A stretch of DNA of 64,000 nucleotides, from the NCBI GenBank assembly GCA_963802765.1, contig CAWDJZ010000003.1, positions 124,001 through 188,000 on the forward strand, written 5' to 3'. The position numbers were made by a program, and so were the translations under genes. Origin of the DNA: Gaiellasilicea sp963802765 (GTDB taxonomy: Bacteria > Actinomycetota > Thermoleophilia > Gaiellales > Gaiellaceae). Positions 43,608 to 54,010 of this stretch are shown here, piece after piece. How positions within the stretch are numbered: the stretch's first letter is position 1; each line of letters starts with the position of its first letter. A model generated the notes under the pieces. It ran no database searches, was not told the origin of the DNA, and saw only the letters and a program-made list of their open reading frames with translations.

Positions 43608-46010
43608 ATGCGTGCGCGGGCGAGAGCGGTGGTGATCGGCGGCGGCGTCGGCGGCTGCTCGATCCTCTACTGGCTCGCCCGGCTCGGGTGGGACGACGTC
43701 GTCCTCGTCGAGCGGGCCGAGTTGACGTCCGGTTCGACCTTCCACTCGGCGGGCCTCGTCGGCCAGCTGCGCGGCTCGCTCTCGCTGACGAGGATGATGA
43801 TGGCGAGCGTCGACCTGTACCGGACGATCGGGGACGAGGTCGGGCTCGAAACGGGGTGGCGCGAGGTCGGCTCACTGAGGCTCGCGTCCTCGGAGGAGCG
43901 CCTGGAGGAGATCGCACGCCAGGCCGGCTGGGCGAAGACGTTCGGGCTCCCGCTCGAGCTGATCTCGGCGGCAGAGGCCCAGGAGCTCTTCGCGCCGATG
44001 TCCACGGACGGCGTCCTCGGCGCCGCGTACCTGCCGACGGACGGCTACGTCGACCCGTCGCAGCTCACGTTTGCGCTCGCTGAGGGCGCGAGGCGGCGAG
44101 GTGGGGAGGTGTATACCTCCACACGCGCCCTTTCGATCCAGGTCCAGAACGGCCGCGTGACCGGCGTCGTCACCGACAGAGGCGAGATCGAGACGGACGT
44201 GGTCGTCAACGCCGGCGGCATGTTCGCGCGGGAGCTCGGCGCGCTCGCCGGCGTCGAAGTCCCGATCGTGCCGATGGCACACGAGTACCTCGTCACCCGG
44301 CCGAGCGGCCTGCCGCTCGACATGCCGACGATGCGCGACCCGTCTCTCCTCGTCTATTTCCGGCCCGAGTCGGGTGGCCTCGTCATGGGGGGCTACGAGC
44401 GTGAGCCGGCGCCGTGGTCGCTCGACGGGATCCCGGCGGACTTCAACGGCCAGCTGCTGGAGGAGGACTGGCCCCGCTTCGAGCCTCTGCTCGAGAACGC
44501 GGTCCGCCGCGTTCCGGCGCTCGAGGAGATGGAGGCCGTGCGGCTGATCAATGGTCCGGAGGCGTTCACGCCGGACGGCGAGTTCATCCTCGGGCCGACC
44601 GACGTCCGCGGCTTCTGGGTCGCGGCGGGCTTCTGTGCCCACGGGCTCGCGGGAGCCGGAGGCATGGGGCAGCTCGTCGCGGAGTGGATCGTGGAGGGGA
44701 CGCCGAGCCTCGACGTCTGGCACATGGACTCGCGCCGCTTCGGGGCCGCCTACCACAGCCGTGCGTACACGCTCGCCCGAACGACCGAGGTCTACTCCAC
44801 TTACTACGACGTCAAGTACCCGGGGCACGAGCGCGCGGCCGGCCGGCCGCTGCGGCTCTCACCGTCCTACCCCCGCCTGCAGGAACTGGGCGCTGCCTTT
44901 GGCGAGAAGGCCGGCTGGGAGCGCGCGAACTGGTTCGAGAAGAACGCGACCAGCGGGCATGAGGGCCTACGGCCGCGCGGCTGGGCGGGGAAACTCTGGT
45001 CGCCCGCGATCGGTGCGGAGCACCGCGCCTGCCGCGAGACCGCCGCCCTCTTCGACGAGTCGTCGTTCGCGAAGATCGAGGTCTCGGGCGAGGGCGCCGC
45101 GGATCTGCTCGAACGGCTCTGCGACAACCGCGTCGCCCGCGACGTCGGCGCGATCACCTACACGCAGATGCTGAACCCGCGCGGCGGAATCGAGTGCGAC
45201 TTCACCGTGACGCGTCTGGCCGCGGATCACTTTCGGATCGTGACGGGCACCGCCTTCGGACGCCACGACCTCGCCTGGATCCGGCAGCACGCGCCGGAGG
45301 ACGGCTCGGTCCGGGTCGAAGACGTCACCTCCGGCTACGCGTGTCTCGGCCTCTGGGGGCCGAGCGCCCGGGACGTGCTCCGGCCGCTGACCACGGATCC
45401 GCTCGACTTCTTGTACATGCGAGCGCGTGAGCTCGCCGTCGGCAACGTCCCCTGCCTCGCGCTCCGAGTGACGTACGTCGGCGAGCTCGGCTGGGAGCTG
45501 TACTGCCCGTCCGAGTTCGGGCTCGCCCTCTGGGACGCCGTCTGGGATGCGGGGCGCGAGCACGGGCTCGTCGCGGGGGGCTACAAGGCGATCGACTCGC
45601 TCCGGCTCGAGAAGGGATATCGGGTCTGGGGTGCCGACATCACCGCGGACGACACGCCGTACGAGGCGGGGCTCGGCTTCGCGGTGAAGCTCGACAAGGA
45701 CTTCGTCGGAAAGGACGCGCTTGTGGCCGCCGGCGAGCCCGAGCGCCTGCTCGCCTGCATCACGCTTGCCGATCCTCGTGCCGTCGCACTCGGTTCCGAG
45801 CCCGTGCGGGTCGACGGCCGGCTCGCGGGGCGCGTGACGAGCGGTGGCTACGGCTACACGGTCGAGCGCTCGATCGCGTACGCGTATCTCCCGGCGGCGG
45901 CCGCGGTGCCCGGGGCGGAGGTCGAGGTCGAGATCTTCGGCGACCGGGTCGCGGGCGAGGTGGCTTCCGAGCCGCTCTGGGACCCGGCCGGCGAACGCCT
46001 GCGCGCCTGA
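43608..46010 (+). CDS. FAD-dependent dimethylglycine/sarcosine dehydrogenase-like enzyme
   Basis: An 800-residue two-part enzyme. Residues 1-400 form a DAO-type FAD domain: Rossmann VVIGGGVGGCSILYWLARLG; the His46 position in GSTFHSAGLVGQLRGSLS matches the His that carries FAD covalently in dimethylglycine dehydrogenase. Residues ~420-800 form a GcvT-like folate domain (GAEHRACRETAALFDESSFA; KAIDSLRLEKGYRVWGADIT, EAGLGFAVKLDKDFVGKDAL). Such enzymes demethylate dimethylglycine or sarcosine and pass the one-carbon unit to tetrahydrofolate. The reading frame is continuous. The substrate is inferred from the family; related betaine or choline steps may be catalysed by neighbours. Confidence 0.92.
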   Translation: MRARARAVVIGGGVGGCSILYWLARLGWDDVVLVERAELTSGSTFHSAGLVGQLRGSLSLTRMMMASVDLYRTIGDEVGLETGWREVGSLRLASSEERLEEIARQAGWAKTFGLPLELISAAEAQELFAPMSTDGVLGAAYLPTDGYVDPSQLTFALAEGARRRGGEVYTSTRALSIQVQNGRVTGVVTDRGEIETDVVVNAGGMFARELGALAGVEVPIVPMAHEYLVTRPSGLPLDMPTMRDPSLLVYFRPESGGLVMGGYEREPAPWSLDGIPADFNGQLLEEDWPRFEPLLENAVRRVPALEEMEAVRLINGPEAFTPDGEFILGPTDVRGFWVAAGFCAHGLAGAGGMGQLVAEWIVEGTPSLDVWHMDSRRFGAAYHSRAYTLARTTEVYSTYYDVKYPGHERAAGRPLRLSPSYPRLQELGAAFGEKAGWERANWFEKNATSGHEGLRPRGWAGKLWSPAIGAEHRACRETAALFDESSFAKIEVSGEGAADLLERLCDNRVARDVGAITYTQMLNPRGGIECDFTVTRLAADHFRIVTGTAFGRHDLAWIRQHAPEDGSVRVEDVTSGYACLGLWGPSARDVLRPLTTDPLDFLYMRARELAVGNVPCLALRVTYVGELGWELYCPSEFGLALWDAVWDAGREHGLVAGGYKAIDSLRLEKGYRVWGADITADDTPYEAGLGFAVKLDKDFVGKDALVAAGEPERLLACITLADPRAVALGSEPVRVDGRLAGRVTSGGYGYTVERSIAYAYLPAAAAVPGAEVEVEIFGDRVAGEVASEPLWDPAGERLRA

Positions 46011-46013
46011 GAG

Positions 46014-46712
46014 CTAGGTCGGCGGGCGCAGGGTCGCGAACGGGTCGGTGATCTCGAGCCGACGGGTCCGGAAGCGATAGACCTCGGCGGGTCGGCCGCC
46101 TGTGCGGCCCGGTTCCCGGCGGGCGCCGGTCGTCTCGAGCACGTCACGCCGGAGCAGGACGCGCTTCAGGTTCGTGGCCGATACATCGTGTCCAAGCGCC
46201 GCCCTGTAGAGGTCACGCAGCTCGGAAAGCGTGAACGAGGGCGGGGCGAGCGCGAAGCCCACGTTGGTGTAGGAGAGCTTCCCGCGCAGCCGCTCGCGGC
46301 CGGCGAGCACGAGCTCGCCGTGATCGAACGCGAGCTCTGGCAGCTCGTCGACCGGCTTCCAGTCCGTGTCCTCCGGGAGATCCGGGTCGACATCGCTCGG
46401 CACGAGGCCGAGGAACGCCGTGGCGACCTCCCGGTAGCCGGGGTTGCGCCCCGGCTCGCTCCACGAGCCGAGCTGCTCCAGGTGCGCGAGCTCACGCACG
46501 TCCACCTTGGCGGCGAGGTGACGCCTGATCGACTGCTCGAGCGTCTCCTCAGGCCCCAGCGTCCCGCCCGGGAGCGCCCACGCGCCGGCGTAGGGCTCGC
46601 GCGCGCGTTGCCAGAGCAGAACCTTGAGGCGGCCGGCGCCGACCTGGAGCACGACGGCGAGGACGACCTGCTGCGGGGCTGTGGTAGGATCGTGGATTAG
46701 TTTACGCCTCAC
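46014..46712 (-). CDS. NrtR-like Nudix transcriptional regulator
   Basis: A 232-residue protein from GTG 46712. The N-terminal Nudix domain (QVVLAVVLQVGAGRLKVLLW, GAWALPGGTLGPEETLEQSI) has a damaged Nudix box: after E-x7 it reads RRHLAAK instead of the metal-binding R-E-U-x-E-E, so hydrolysis is unlikely. Residues ~150-215 form a winged helix (FTLSELRDLYRAALGHDVSA, NLKRVLLRRDVLETTGARRE, GRPAEVYRF). That pairing is typical of NrtR-type repressors that sense ADP-ribose-like ligands. It diverges from a BMP lipoprotein with 30 bases between starts and probably controls both. Confidence 0.87.
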   Translation of the reverse strand: MRRKLIHDPTTAPQQVVLAVVLQVGAGRLKVLLWQRAREPYAGAWALPGGTLGPEETLEQSIRRHLAAKVDVRELAHLEQLGSWSEPGRNPGYREVATAFLGLVPSDVDPDLPEDTDWKPVDELPELAFDHGELVLAGRERLRGKLSYTNVGFALAPPSFTLSELRDLYRAALGHDVSATNLKRVLLRRDVLETTGARREPGRTGGRPAEVYRFRTRRLEITDPFATLRPPT

Positions 46713-46725
46713 AGTCGAAAACCTA
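46698..46725. promoter_or_regulatory. Possible NrtR operator between regulator and BMP gene
   Basis: Imperfect inverted repeat: TAGTTTACG (46698-46706) against CGAAAACCTA (46716-46725, complement TAGGTTTTCG). It overlaps the regulator start. The AT-rich patch stands out from its GC-rich surroundings. Its role as autoregulatory site is inferred from position. Confidence 0.4.
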
Positions 46726-46742
46726 GACGAAAGGTCGTACCG

Positions 46743-47774
46743 ATGTTGCGCCTCATCCCGCTCGCCCTGGTTCTCGCGCTTCTCGCTCTCTCAGGCTGCG
46801 GCGGCGACGACGAGGAGGCGACACAGCCTGCGGCGACCACGACAGAGCAGGAGCAGCTTCAGATCGGGCTGATCGTCGACAAGGGCCAGCTCGACGACGA
46901 CGGCTTCAACGAACTCGCCTTCCGTGGTCTCGAGCGCGCCGAGCGCGAGCTCGGGGTGACGGGGCGGGTCGTCGAGGCCGCCTCGGCGGCGGATTACATC
47001 CCGAGCATGACCTCGCTTGCACGCCAGGACTACGACCTGATCGTCGGCGTCGGCTTCGCGCAGGGCGACGCGATCGGCAAGGTCGCTCAGCGCTTCCCGG
47101 ACGTCAACTTCGCGATCATCGACGTCGACCAGGCCTTCGTTCCCGGGAAGCCTGCGAACGTGCAGGGGCTGCTCTTCCGCGAGGAGGAGGTCGGCTACCT
47201 CGTCGGCTACCTCGCCGGCCTCGAGGAGAAGCGGCGAGCGGGCGCCGACGTGATCAGCGCGGTCGGCGGCTTCAAGGAGCCGCCGGTCGATCGCTTCATC
47301 GCCGGGTACTTCGCGGGTGCGAAGAAGGCCGCGCCCGGGATCGAGACGATGCACGACTACTCACAGGACTGGGACGACCAGGCGAAGTGCAAGGAGCTGG
47401 CGCTGAACCAGATCGCGCGCGGCTCGAACGTCGTGTTCCAGGTCGCGGGCGGCTGTGGGCTCGGCGCGCTCAACGCGGCCGGGGAGCGGGACAAGTGGGG
47501 CATCGGGGTCGACGCCGACCAGTCCTTCCTCGGCGACCACATCCTCACGAGTGCGCAGAAGGGCGTCGACGCTGCCGTCTTCCTCACGATCCAGGCGGTC
47601 CAGGACGGCTCCTGGAAGGGCGGCGGCAACGCGACCTTCGGCCTCAGCGAGGAGGGCGTCGGCCTCGGGAAGGTCAGCCCCGAGGTGCCACAGGAGGACG
47701 TCGAGCAGGTCGACGAGATCGAGCAGCAAATCGCCGACGGCGAGATCACCGACATCCCCACGAAGGTCGGCTAG
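46743..47774 (+). CDS. BMP-family (PnrA/Med-like) substrate-binding lipoprotein
   Basis: A 343-residue lipoprotein. The signal is MLRLIPLALVLALLALSGCG with lipobox LSGC. The BMP fold is seen in LQIGLIVDKGQLDDDGFNEL (the canonical opening), DYDLIVGVGFAQGDAIGKVA, FREEEVGYLVGYLAGLEEKR, and NVVFQVAGGCGLGALNAAGE. Family members bind purine nucleosides for ABC import. No ATPase or permease genes follow, so the transporter is elsewhere. The divergent NrtR-like gene suggests a link to nicotinamide riboside, adenosine or related salvage; that is inference. Confidence 0.88.
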   Translation: MLRLIPLALVLALLALSGCGGDDEEATQPAATTTEQEQLQIGLIVDKGQLDDDGFNELAFRGLERAERELGVTGRVVEAASAADYIPSMTSLARQDYDLIVGVGFAQGDAIGKVAQRFPDVNFAIIDVDQAFVPGKPANVQGLLFREEEVGYLVGYLAGLEEKRRAGADVISAVGGFKEPPVDRFIAGYFAGAKKAAPGIETMHDYSQDWDDQAKCKELALNQIARGSNVVFQVAGGCGLGALNAAGERDKWGIGVDADQSFLGDHILTSAQKGVDAAVFLTIQAVQDGSWKGGGNATFGLSEEGVGLGKVSPEVPQEDVEQVDEIEQQIADGEITDIPTKVG

Positions 47775-47784
47775 CCGGCGGTTT

Positions 47785-48226
47785 CTAGCGAAAGCGCTTC
47801 GTGAAGTACGTCACAGAAAGTCCCTCGCTGAATCCGAGCTTCTCGGCGAGACCGCGCGAGTACGGATTGTCCGAGGCGATGTCCGCGACGACGGCCTGCT
47901 TGCCGAGATTCTCGACCGCGCCGACTGCCTCTTCCAGAAGGCGGCGAGCGATTCCGTGTCTCCGATACTCCTGGTCGACCGCGATCCACTCGAGGTGGGC
48001 GGTGTCCTCGATGAGCTCGAACGTCTCGTCGCCGAGGATGAAGCCGACGACGCGGCCGTCAGCTTCAGCGACGAGGCACAAGTCTCGGGTTCGTCTCGAG
48101 ATGGTCCGCGACCTCTCGGATCGACCAGTAGTTGTAGGGCTTGTCCGTGAGCTTGTAGGAGCGGACCCCGAGCTCGTAGACGTCCGCGAAGTCGCGCACC
48201 TCCATCGGCCGGATCGTCGGCTCCAC
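47785..48226 (-). CDS. GNAT family N-acetyltransferase (one frame break)
   Basis: About 147 residues from GTG 48226: VEPTIRPMEVRDFADVYELG and SYKLTDKPYNYWSIREVADH, then a break near 48080, then CLVAEADGRVVGFILGDETF, the acetyl-CoA motif AVDQEYRRHGIARRLLEEAV (pattern R/Q-x2-G-x-A), and a closing NPYSRGLAEKLGFSEGLSVT. This is a GNAT fold. The acceptor is unknown; the ribosomal-protein-type RimI group is one option. Its stop lies 11 bases from the end of the BMP gene on the other strand. Confidence 0.8.
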
Positions 48227-48252
48227 CGCGGCGATGCTACCGCGGCGCGCGA

Positions 48253-51248
48253 CTACATCGAGCCGCGCTCGAGAACTGAGTAGAACGACTCGGTCGCGAG
48301 CGTCGGCTCGCCGGGCACGACCGGACCCGACTTCTGGATGAGCTCGAGCTCGCCGAAGTGTCGCTCGATGTATGCGTGCTTATGGGCGAGCGCTTCGAGA
48401 CCATACTCGCGCGCAGGCCCGCTCGCGAAGTCCGTGTGCTCCCACACGAAGAACGAGTCCACGATTTCCGGAGCGCGTCCTTCCCGCGCAGCCACTCCTT
48501 CGGCGCCACGCACTCCCAGAGATAGCCGGAGTACGGGTCGGCGGCACCGGTTCGCTCGATCGCGTTGTCGTCCTTCGACAGATCGACGAGCAGGCAGTAG
48601 TCGAACTTCTTCCCCCACGTTCGCATCCTTGCGGGCATTGCGTCGCGCAGGTGTCCCCGGTATATGAGCCCGCCGGTGATCTCGACGTTGCAGACCATCT
48701 CGTCGCCTTGGAGCAGCTTCTGGGGAACGGCGCCGGCTCCCGGGCCCGTGACAACGACGAGGAGTGAGAAAGCCTCGTCCTCGTGCCCGAGCTGCGCGAA
48801 CGAGGGTCGGTCGGCACTGTCGTGGACCGACGCGTTGAGGTTCCACGACGGCGCCCACTGCTCGAATCCAGAGAACAGCCAGTCTTGAAGGGGCGTCCTC
48901 CATTGAATCTCCGGGCCGGGCTCACCGGCGTCCGAGCGCTCCCACAGCCCCGGCGTCATCAGGACGGCGGGGTAGAAGACGCCCCGGACCGTCACGAGCT
49001 TCGGGCTGTCGAGGCTCGGCTGCTCCTCGAGCCACGCCAAGAGCCCGGAGACGTGTCCTCGACGTCCACGTGCCGGCTGGCGCCACGAGCCAAGCCGGGA
49101 TTCGAACAGATCCTCGAACAGGCTGTCGAGCGCCGGCGAGAAGCCCGTCGGGAGGTGGCCTGTCAGCAGGATCGGGAACCGAGGTCTTGCCGCTGATCTG
49201 AGCGGCCCCATCCGGCGAAGCGCTCATGAGGCCGCCTTGCGCTGGGCTGCTGCGCCGTGCCTGGAACTCGGCCTCTCCAGCCTCGAGGAAAGCCTGGACC
49301 TGATCGACCATGCCCAAGGGCGTAGGCCGTCGAGACTCGGCAGATCGGCGATCTTTTCGATCTGGATCTCGGAGGGGAGGGCGAGCGCCAGCCGGTCGCG
49401 CTCCGGCACCACGATGGTCGTGATCTCGAACGAGCCACCTCCCGCCTTGATGCTTTGAACCGCCGGCAGCGCGAGGAGGAGGACGAGGACAGTGACGGGC
49501 AAGGTGATGGCGGCCCAGCCTGCGCCGTATTTCAGAGCGCGCTAGGTCGTCCGGGGCGAGGAAGGGCACGGCGAGCGCGGCGAGCAGGCCGACGAGAAGG
49601 ATCATCCCAAGGACGTGCGCGTCGCGCCCCGCGCCGCGCCCGAACCAATGCTCGCTCCAGGAAGCGGACGCCTCGGCGCGGGCTCGTCGAAAGCGTCGCG
49701 AGCGCATTGGCGACCGCAGTCGCGCGGGCGTCGCGAACGTCGTTCAGCCGCCACCGCTCGCCGCCCGCTCGGAAGTCGCTCATCGCCTCGCCTTCGCGAC
49801 CGAGGCGGGCGAGGAGGACGCCGCGCAGGTACGCCAGCATCGCTTCGTCGCTGTCGTGCGGCAGCTTCTCCGCCAGGAACTCGAGCGCGACGTCCTCTTG
49901 ACCTTGCGCCGCGAGCGCATCGACGACGCCGCTTGCCATCACGACGGACGGCTTCGAGATCGAATCCTCTGCGGAAGGCATGCTCTGCCGCCTGAGCGTT
50001 CCCGAGCTCACGATAGGTGCGGCCGAGCAGCGCCCAGAGCTCGAGGCGCTCCGGTGCAGAGCCCGACGGCCGTTCGCAACACTTCGAGTCGCCTCCGTGC
50101 GCCGCTCGAGCGCCTCGAGCGAGGCGCCGAGCCCGAGCCAGGCGTCGGCGGGGCTCCACTGCCCAAGGACGTTGCACTGCTCGAACGCCTCGGCGGCCTC
50201 CGCATACTGCCCGAACTTCCATAGCGCAGACCCCTTTCGCCTGCCACATCTCCGGCCGTCCCGGGGCGCGCTTTCTCGCCTGGTCGAACGCGTAGAGCGC
50301 TTCTTCGTATCGTTGGAGATGAAACAGGTCGATGCCTTTGCTCCGCCAGGCGACAGGATGATACGGAGCGAACTCGACCGCTCTCGCGTCGTACTTCAGA
50401 GCGCCTGCGCCGTGGTCGCCGAGGTTCGTGAAGACAAAACCGAGACTGCGCAATGCGGCGACGTCGTCAGGTTCGCGAACGGCCTCCTCGAGCTTCGACG
50501 CGCATGCCTCGGATGAGCTCGAGCTCACCGAGCGCAACGCCGTAGTTCCGGAGAATCGTCGGGTCGGCCGGTGCGGCGAGGCACGTTCGAACGCTCTGCG
50601 CACGCCGGCGATGCCTCACGTCTCTCGAGGCCGTCGTCCGCCGGCTGCCTTCTGCGCGAGATGCATGCCCTTGTTCGCCCACGCATACGGGTTCCCGTCA
50701 TTCTCCCGAATCGCTTGCTCGTCCAGGCCGAGCGCTTCGTCGTATCGTTCCAGCATGCCGAGCGCGAAAGCGATCGCAACGCGATTCTCAGGGTTGGCGT
50801 CGAGTAGAGACGGCTCTCTCGGAGCGCTGCCTTGGCTTCGTCGCGTCGACCGAGGTTCTCCAGGGCCATCGACTTGAAGATCCAGAACGCAGGCTCCTCG
50901 CGAAAGATCGCTCGCCGAACGATCGCTCGTGAGCACTTCGAACGCGCGTAGGGCCAGGTCGTAGCGGCCCGAACGCATACCGGCGATCGCCAGCGCCAAC
51001 CAGTAGCTCGGGTGCTCCAGGTCTGAGTCGAGCTCGAGCGCCCGTTCGAAGTGCTGTCGACCGCCTCGTTGTCCATGCGCAGAGCCGTCCGGATGCGCCC
51101 GACCTCCTGCCAGGCGCGGTTGTCGTTACGCGTTTCGATCGACGACCCGGAGCGCGCTGTCGAGCTGCATTACGAAGCTCTGTGTCGCCTCGGTCGGCCG
51201 TCGGTACCGCCGGCCTCGTTCTCCGTCTGAGGCGGCATGCAGCGACAT
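48253..51248 (-). pseudogene. TPR-repeat membrane protein with large C-terminal domain, broken by about ten frame shifts
   Basis: Start ATG 51248 follows GGAAGGG. Fragments in order: IETRNDNRAWQEVGRIRTAL; TPR-like LALAIAGMRSGRYDLALRAF, FWIFKSMALENLGRRDEAKA, AFALGMLERYDEALGLDEQA, VAWRSKGIDLFHLQRYEEAL, LWALLGRTYRELGNAQAAEH and LEFLAEKLPHDSDEAMLAYL. Two membrane spans follow (VLGMILLVGLLAALAVPFLA; TLPVTVLVLLLALPAVQSIK). Then a ~350-residue domain of unknown type: PERDRLALALPSEIQIEKIA, FEDLFESRLGSWRQPARG, PKLVTVRGVFYPAVLMTPGL, MVCNVEITGGLIYRGHLRDA, KKFDYCLLVDLSKDDNAIER, YIERHFGELELIQKSGPVVP, ending RGSM. It may be one ~1000-residue gene or two. As read it makes no full protein. Repeated in-order motifs argue that it was recently functional. 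Confidence 0.62.
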
Positions 51249-51350
51249 CGACCCTTCCCCGGCGTCGGCGCGTATGCGTTGACACGATGGCACGCAACCC
51301 GGAAGGGTGTCAACGAGCGCGTTCTACGTCACGTCCGAAAGGTGAGGTCC

Positions 51351-51668
51351 ATGGTCGTCGTCGTCTTCAGGATCACGCATCGCCCCGATCTCCCAAAAGC
51401 GGAGTACGAGAAGACAGCGGAGCGGATGGTGGAGCTTGTGAGCTCGATGCCGGGCTTCCTCGGGATGGATTACGCCGAGCTCGAGGGAGGAGAGCTGCTC
51501 ATCGCGCGCTTCGAGTCGCACGAAGCGCTTGCGGCGTGGCGGAGCCATCCGGAACACCAGGAGGCGCAACGCCTCGGCCGCGAACGATTCTTCGCGGGCT
51601 ACCGGATCGAAGTTTGTGACAGCGTTCGGGCGTACGAGTTCGAGGCACCGGCCGAGCCCACCTCCTAG
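51351..51668 (+). CDS. Antibiotic biosynthesis monooxygenase (ABM) domain protein
   Basis: A 105-residue single ABM fold: MVVVVFRITHRPDLPKAEYE, VELVSSMPGFLGMDYAELEG, and ARFESHEALAAWRSHPEHQE. These dimeric ferredoxin-like proteins include heme or quinol monooxygenases and are often of unknown substrate. ATG 51351 has a GGTGAGG five bases upstream. The following aminotransferase begins nine bases after its stop, so they are co-transcribed. Confidence 0.85.
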   Translation: MVVVVFRITHRPDLPKAEYEKTAERMVELVSSMPGFLGMDYAELEGGELLIARFESHEALAAWRSHPEHQEAQRLGRERFFAGYRIEVCDSVRAYEFEAPAEPTS

Positions 51669-51677
51669 AAGGAAGCT

Positions 51678-53118
51678 GTGCCCACCGTCGACCTGCAGCG
51701 ACTCGCCCGCGACCACCTCTGGCTCCACTTCACCCGCATGGGCGGCTACCGCGACGGCGACGTGCCGATCATCGTCCGCGGCGACGGCTGCTACCTCGAG
51801 GACGTCAACGGCAAGCGTTATCTCGACGCGCTCGCAGGCCTCTTCTCGGTCAACCTCGGCTACGGCTTCGGCGAGGAGATCGGGCAGGCGGCGCTCGAGC
51901 AGATGCGGGAGCTGCCCTTCTACACGAACTGGTCGTACGCGCACCCGCGCGCGATCGAGCTCGCGGCCGAGGTGACTGCGCTGGCGCCCGGCGATCTCAA
52001 CCGCGCGTTCTTCGTCTCCGGCGGCTCGGAGGCGGTCGAGTCGGCATGGAAGCTCGCGCGCCAGTACTTCCTCGCTCCGCGGCGGCAAGACGGATCGACG
52101 CCGACGAGACGCGGCACGACGAGCGCGTCGGGCGCACCTCCGCCGCGGAAGTTCAAGGCGATCGCGCGCCAGATCGCCTACCACGGCACGACGATGGGCG
52201 CGCTCTCGATCAACGGCATCCCGGCGCTGCGGATGCCGTTCGAGCCGCTCGTCCCCGAGGTGCAGCACGTCAGGAACACGAATCGCTACCACCGGCCGCC
52301 GGAGGAGACGGAGGCGGAGTTCACGGCCATGCTGCTCGAGGACCTCGAGGAGACGATCCTCGCGATGGGCCCCGAGACCGTCTGTCTCGTCCACATGGAG
52401 CCCGTGCAGAACGCGGGCGGCGCGTTCACTCCGCCCGAGGGCTACTGGCGCGGCGTCCGCGAGCTCTGCGACCGCTACGACATCCTCCTCTCGGCCGACG
52501 AGGTGATCACCGCGTTCGGCCGGGTCGGGTACTGGTTCGCGTCCGAGCGCTACGACATCCGGCCCGACATCGTCTGCTGCGCGAAGGGTCTCTCCTCGTC
52601 GTACGCAGCGATCGGCGCGGTGCTCGCGACCGACCGGGTGATGGAGCCGTTCCTCGAGGAGACCTCGATGTACGCGCACGGGATCACCTTCGGCGGCCAC
52701 CCGGTGATGGCCGCGATCGCGCTGAAGAACATCGAGATCATGAAGCGGGAGCGGATCATGGAGCGCGTCCGCGAGCACGAGGACGCGTTCCGGTCGACGC
52801 TCGCGCAGCTGCTCGAGCTGCCGATCTGCGGCGACCTGCGCGGAACCGGCTACTTCTACGCGCTCGAGCTCGTCAAGGACAAGGAGACGCGGGAGACGTT
52901 CGACGCCGAGGAGTGCGAGACGCTCCTGCGCGGCTTCCTCTCGCACACGCTCTTCGAGCGCGGCCTGATCTGCCGCGCCGACGACCGCGGCGACCCGGTG
53001 ATCCAGATCTCGCCGCCGCTCGTCGCCGGACAGGCCGAGTTCGACGAGATCACCGGGATCCTCGGCGACGTGCCTGCAGGAGGCCGGTCAGATGATGGTC
53101 GGAACGGCGGCAGGGTGA
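51678..53118 (+). CDS. Class III PLP-dependent aminotransferase (break near the C terminus)
   Basis: About 479 residues, of the omega-amino acid:pyruvate or putrescine-type group. Motifs: YLEDVNGKRYLDALAGLFSV near the N terminus; FVSGGSEAVESAWKLARQYF (PLP phosphate-binding); ARQIAYHGTTMGALSING; the cofactor Asp in DILLSADEVITAFGRVGYWF; the Schiff-base Lys in DIVCCAKGLSSSYAAIGAVL; and ITFGGHPVMAAIALKNIEIM. The segment DGSTPTRRGTTSASGAPPPR near residue 138 is a poor match and may be a pair of cancelling indels. At about 53080 the frame probably changes so the protein ends LQEAGQMMVGTAAG at 53118, instead of an Arg/Pro-rich tail to 53162. The substrate is undetermined. Confidence 0.88.
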
Positions 53119-53193
53119 AGGTGCGGATAACCCCACTGCCTCGGCCTGCGGGGACGCGCTAGGGTCGGGGAGTACCCCGGCGAGGGAGGGTCG

Positions 53194-54010
53194 ATGGAGA
53201 ATCCGGACAACGGCGCGGTCGTCGTCGCAGACGGCGTGACGCGGCGCTACGGCGAGGGAGACACGGCGGTCGACGCGCTGCGCGGGATCTCGCTCGACGT
53301 CGACAGGGGCAAGCTGACGGCCGTGATGGGGCCGTCCGGCTCCGGCAAGTCGACGCTGATGCACATCCTCGCCGGCCTCGACAAGCCGACGTCGGGCAGC
53401 GTCTCGGTCTCCGGGACGGAGATCACGAACCTGAAGGACTCCGACCTGACGAAGCTGCGCCGGCGCCACATCGGCTTCGTCTTCCAGTTCTTCAACCTGC
53501 TGCCGATGCTGACGGCCGAGGAGAACATCACCCTGCCGCTCTCGATCGCCGGCGAGGAGCCCCGATCCCGAGTTCTTCCGCGGCTTGATCGAGAAAGTCG
53601 GCCTGGGCGACCGCCTGCACCACCGGCCGTCCGAGCTCTCCGGCGGCCAGCAGCAGCGCGTCGCAATCGCCCGCGCGCTCGTCTCGCAGCCGACCGTGCT
53701 CTTCGCCGACGAGCCGACGGGGAACCTCGACTCGGCGACGGGCCAGGAGATCCTCGACTTGATGCGCGACTCCGTGAACACCTACGGCCAGACGACGGTG
53801 ATGGTCACCCACGAGGCGCGGGCGGCGGCGATCGCCGACCGGATCCTCTTCCTCGCGGACGGGCTGATCGTGCGCGACGTCCTCGGCGCGTCGCAGCACG
53901 ACGTGCTTCAGACGATGGAGGAGCTCGCCGCCGCGCCGGCGGTCGCCGCGGGCCCCTCGGACCGCCGCTGCCTGGGGGGAGGCGACGCCGGCAAGGGGCT
54001 CGCGGCGTGA
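53194..54010 (+). CDS. MacB/LolD-type ABC transporter ATP-binding protein (one frame break)
   Basis: About 272 residues. Walker A is VMGPSGSGKSTLMHILAGLD; Q-loop HIGFVFQFFNLLPMLTAEEN. The frame breaks near 53565, then MIEKVGLGDRLHHRPSELSG holds the signature LSGGQQQRVAIARALVSQ. Walker B is VLFADEPTGNLDSATGQEIL and the switch His is in TVMVTHEARAAAIADRILFL. A 45-residue Ala/Gly-rich tail follows. It is coupled (GTGA) to the FtsX-type permease, forming a MacB-like exporter or outer-layer trafficking machine. Confidence 0.92.
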
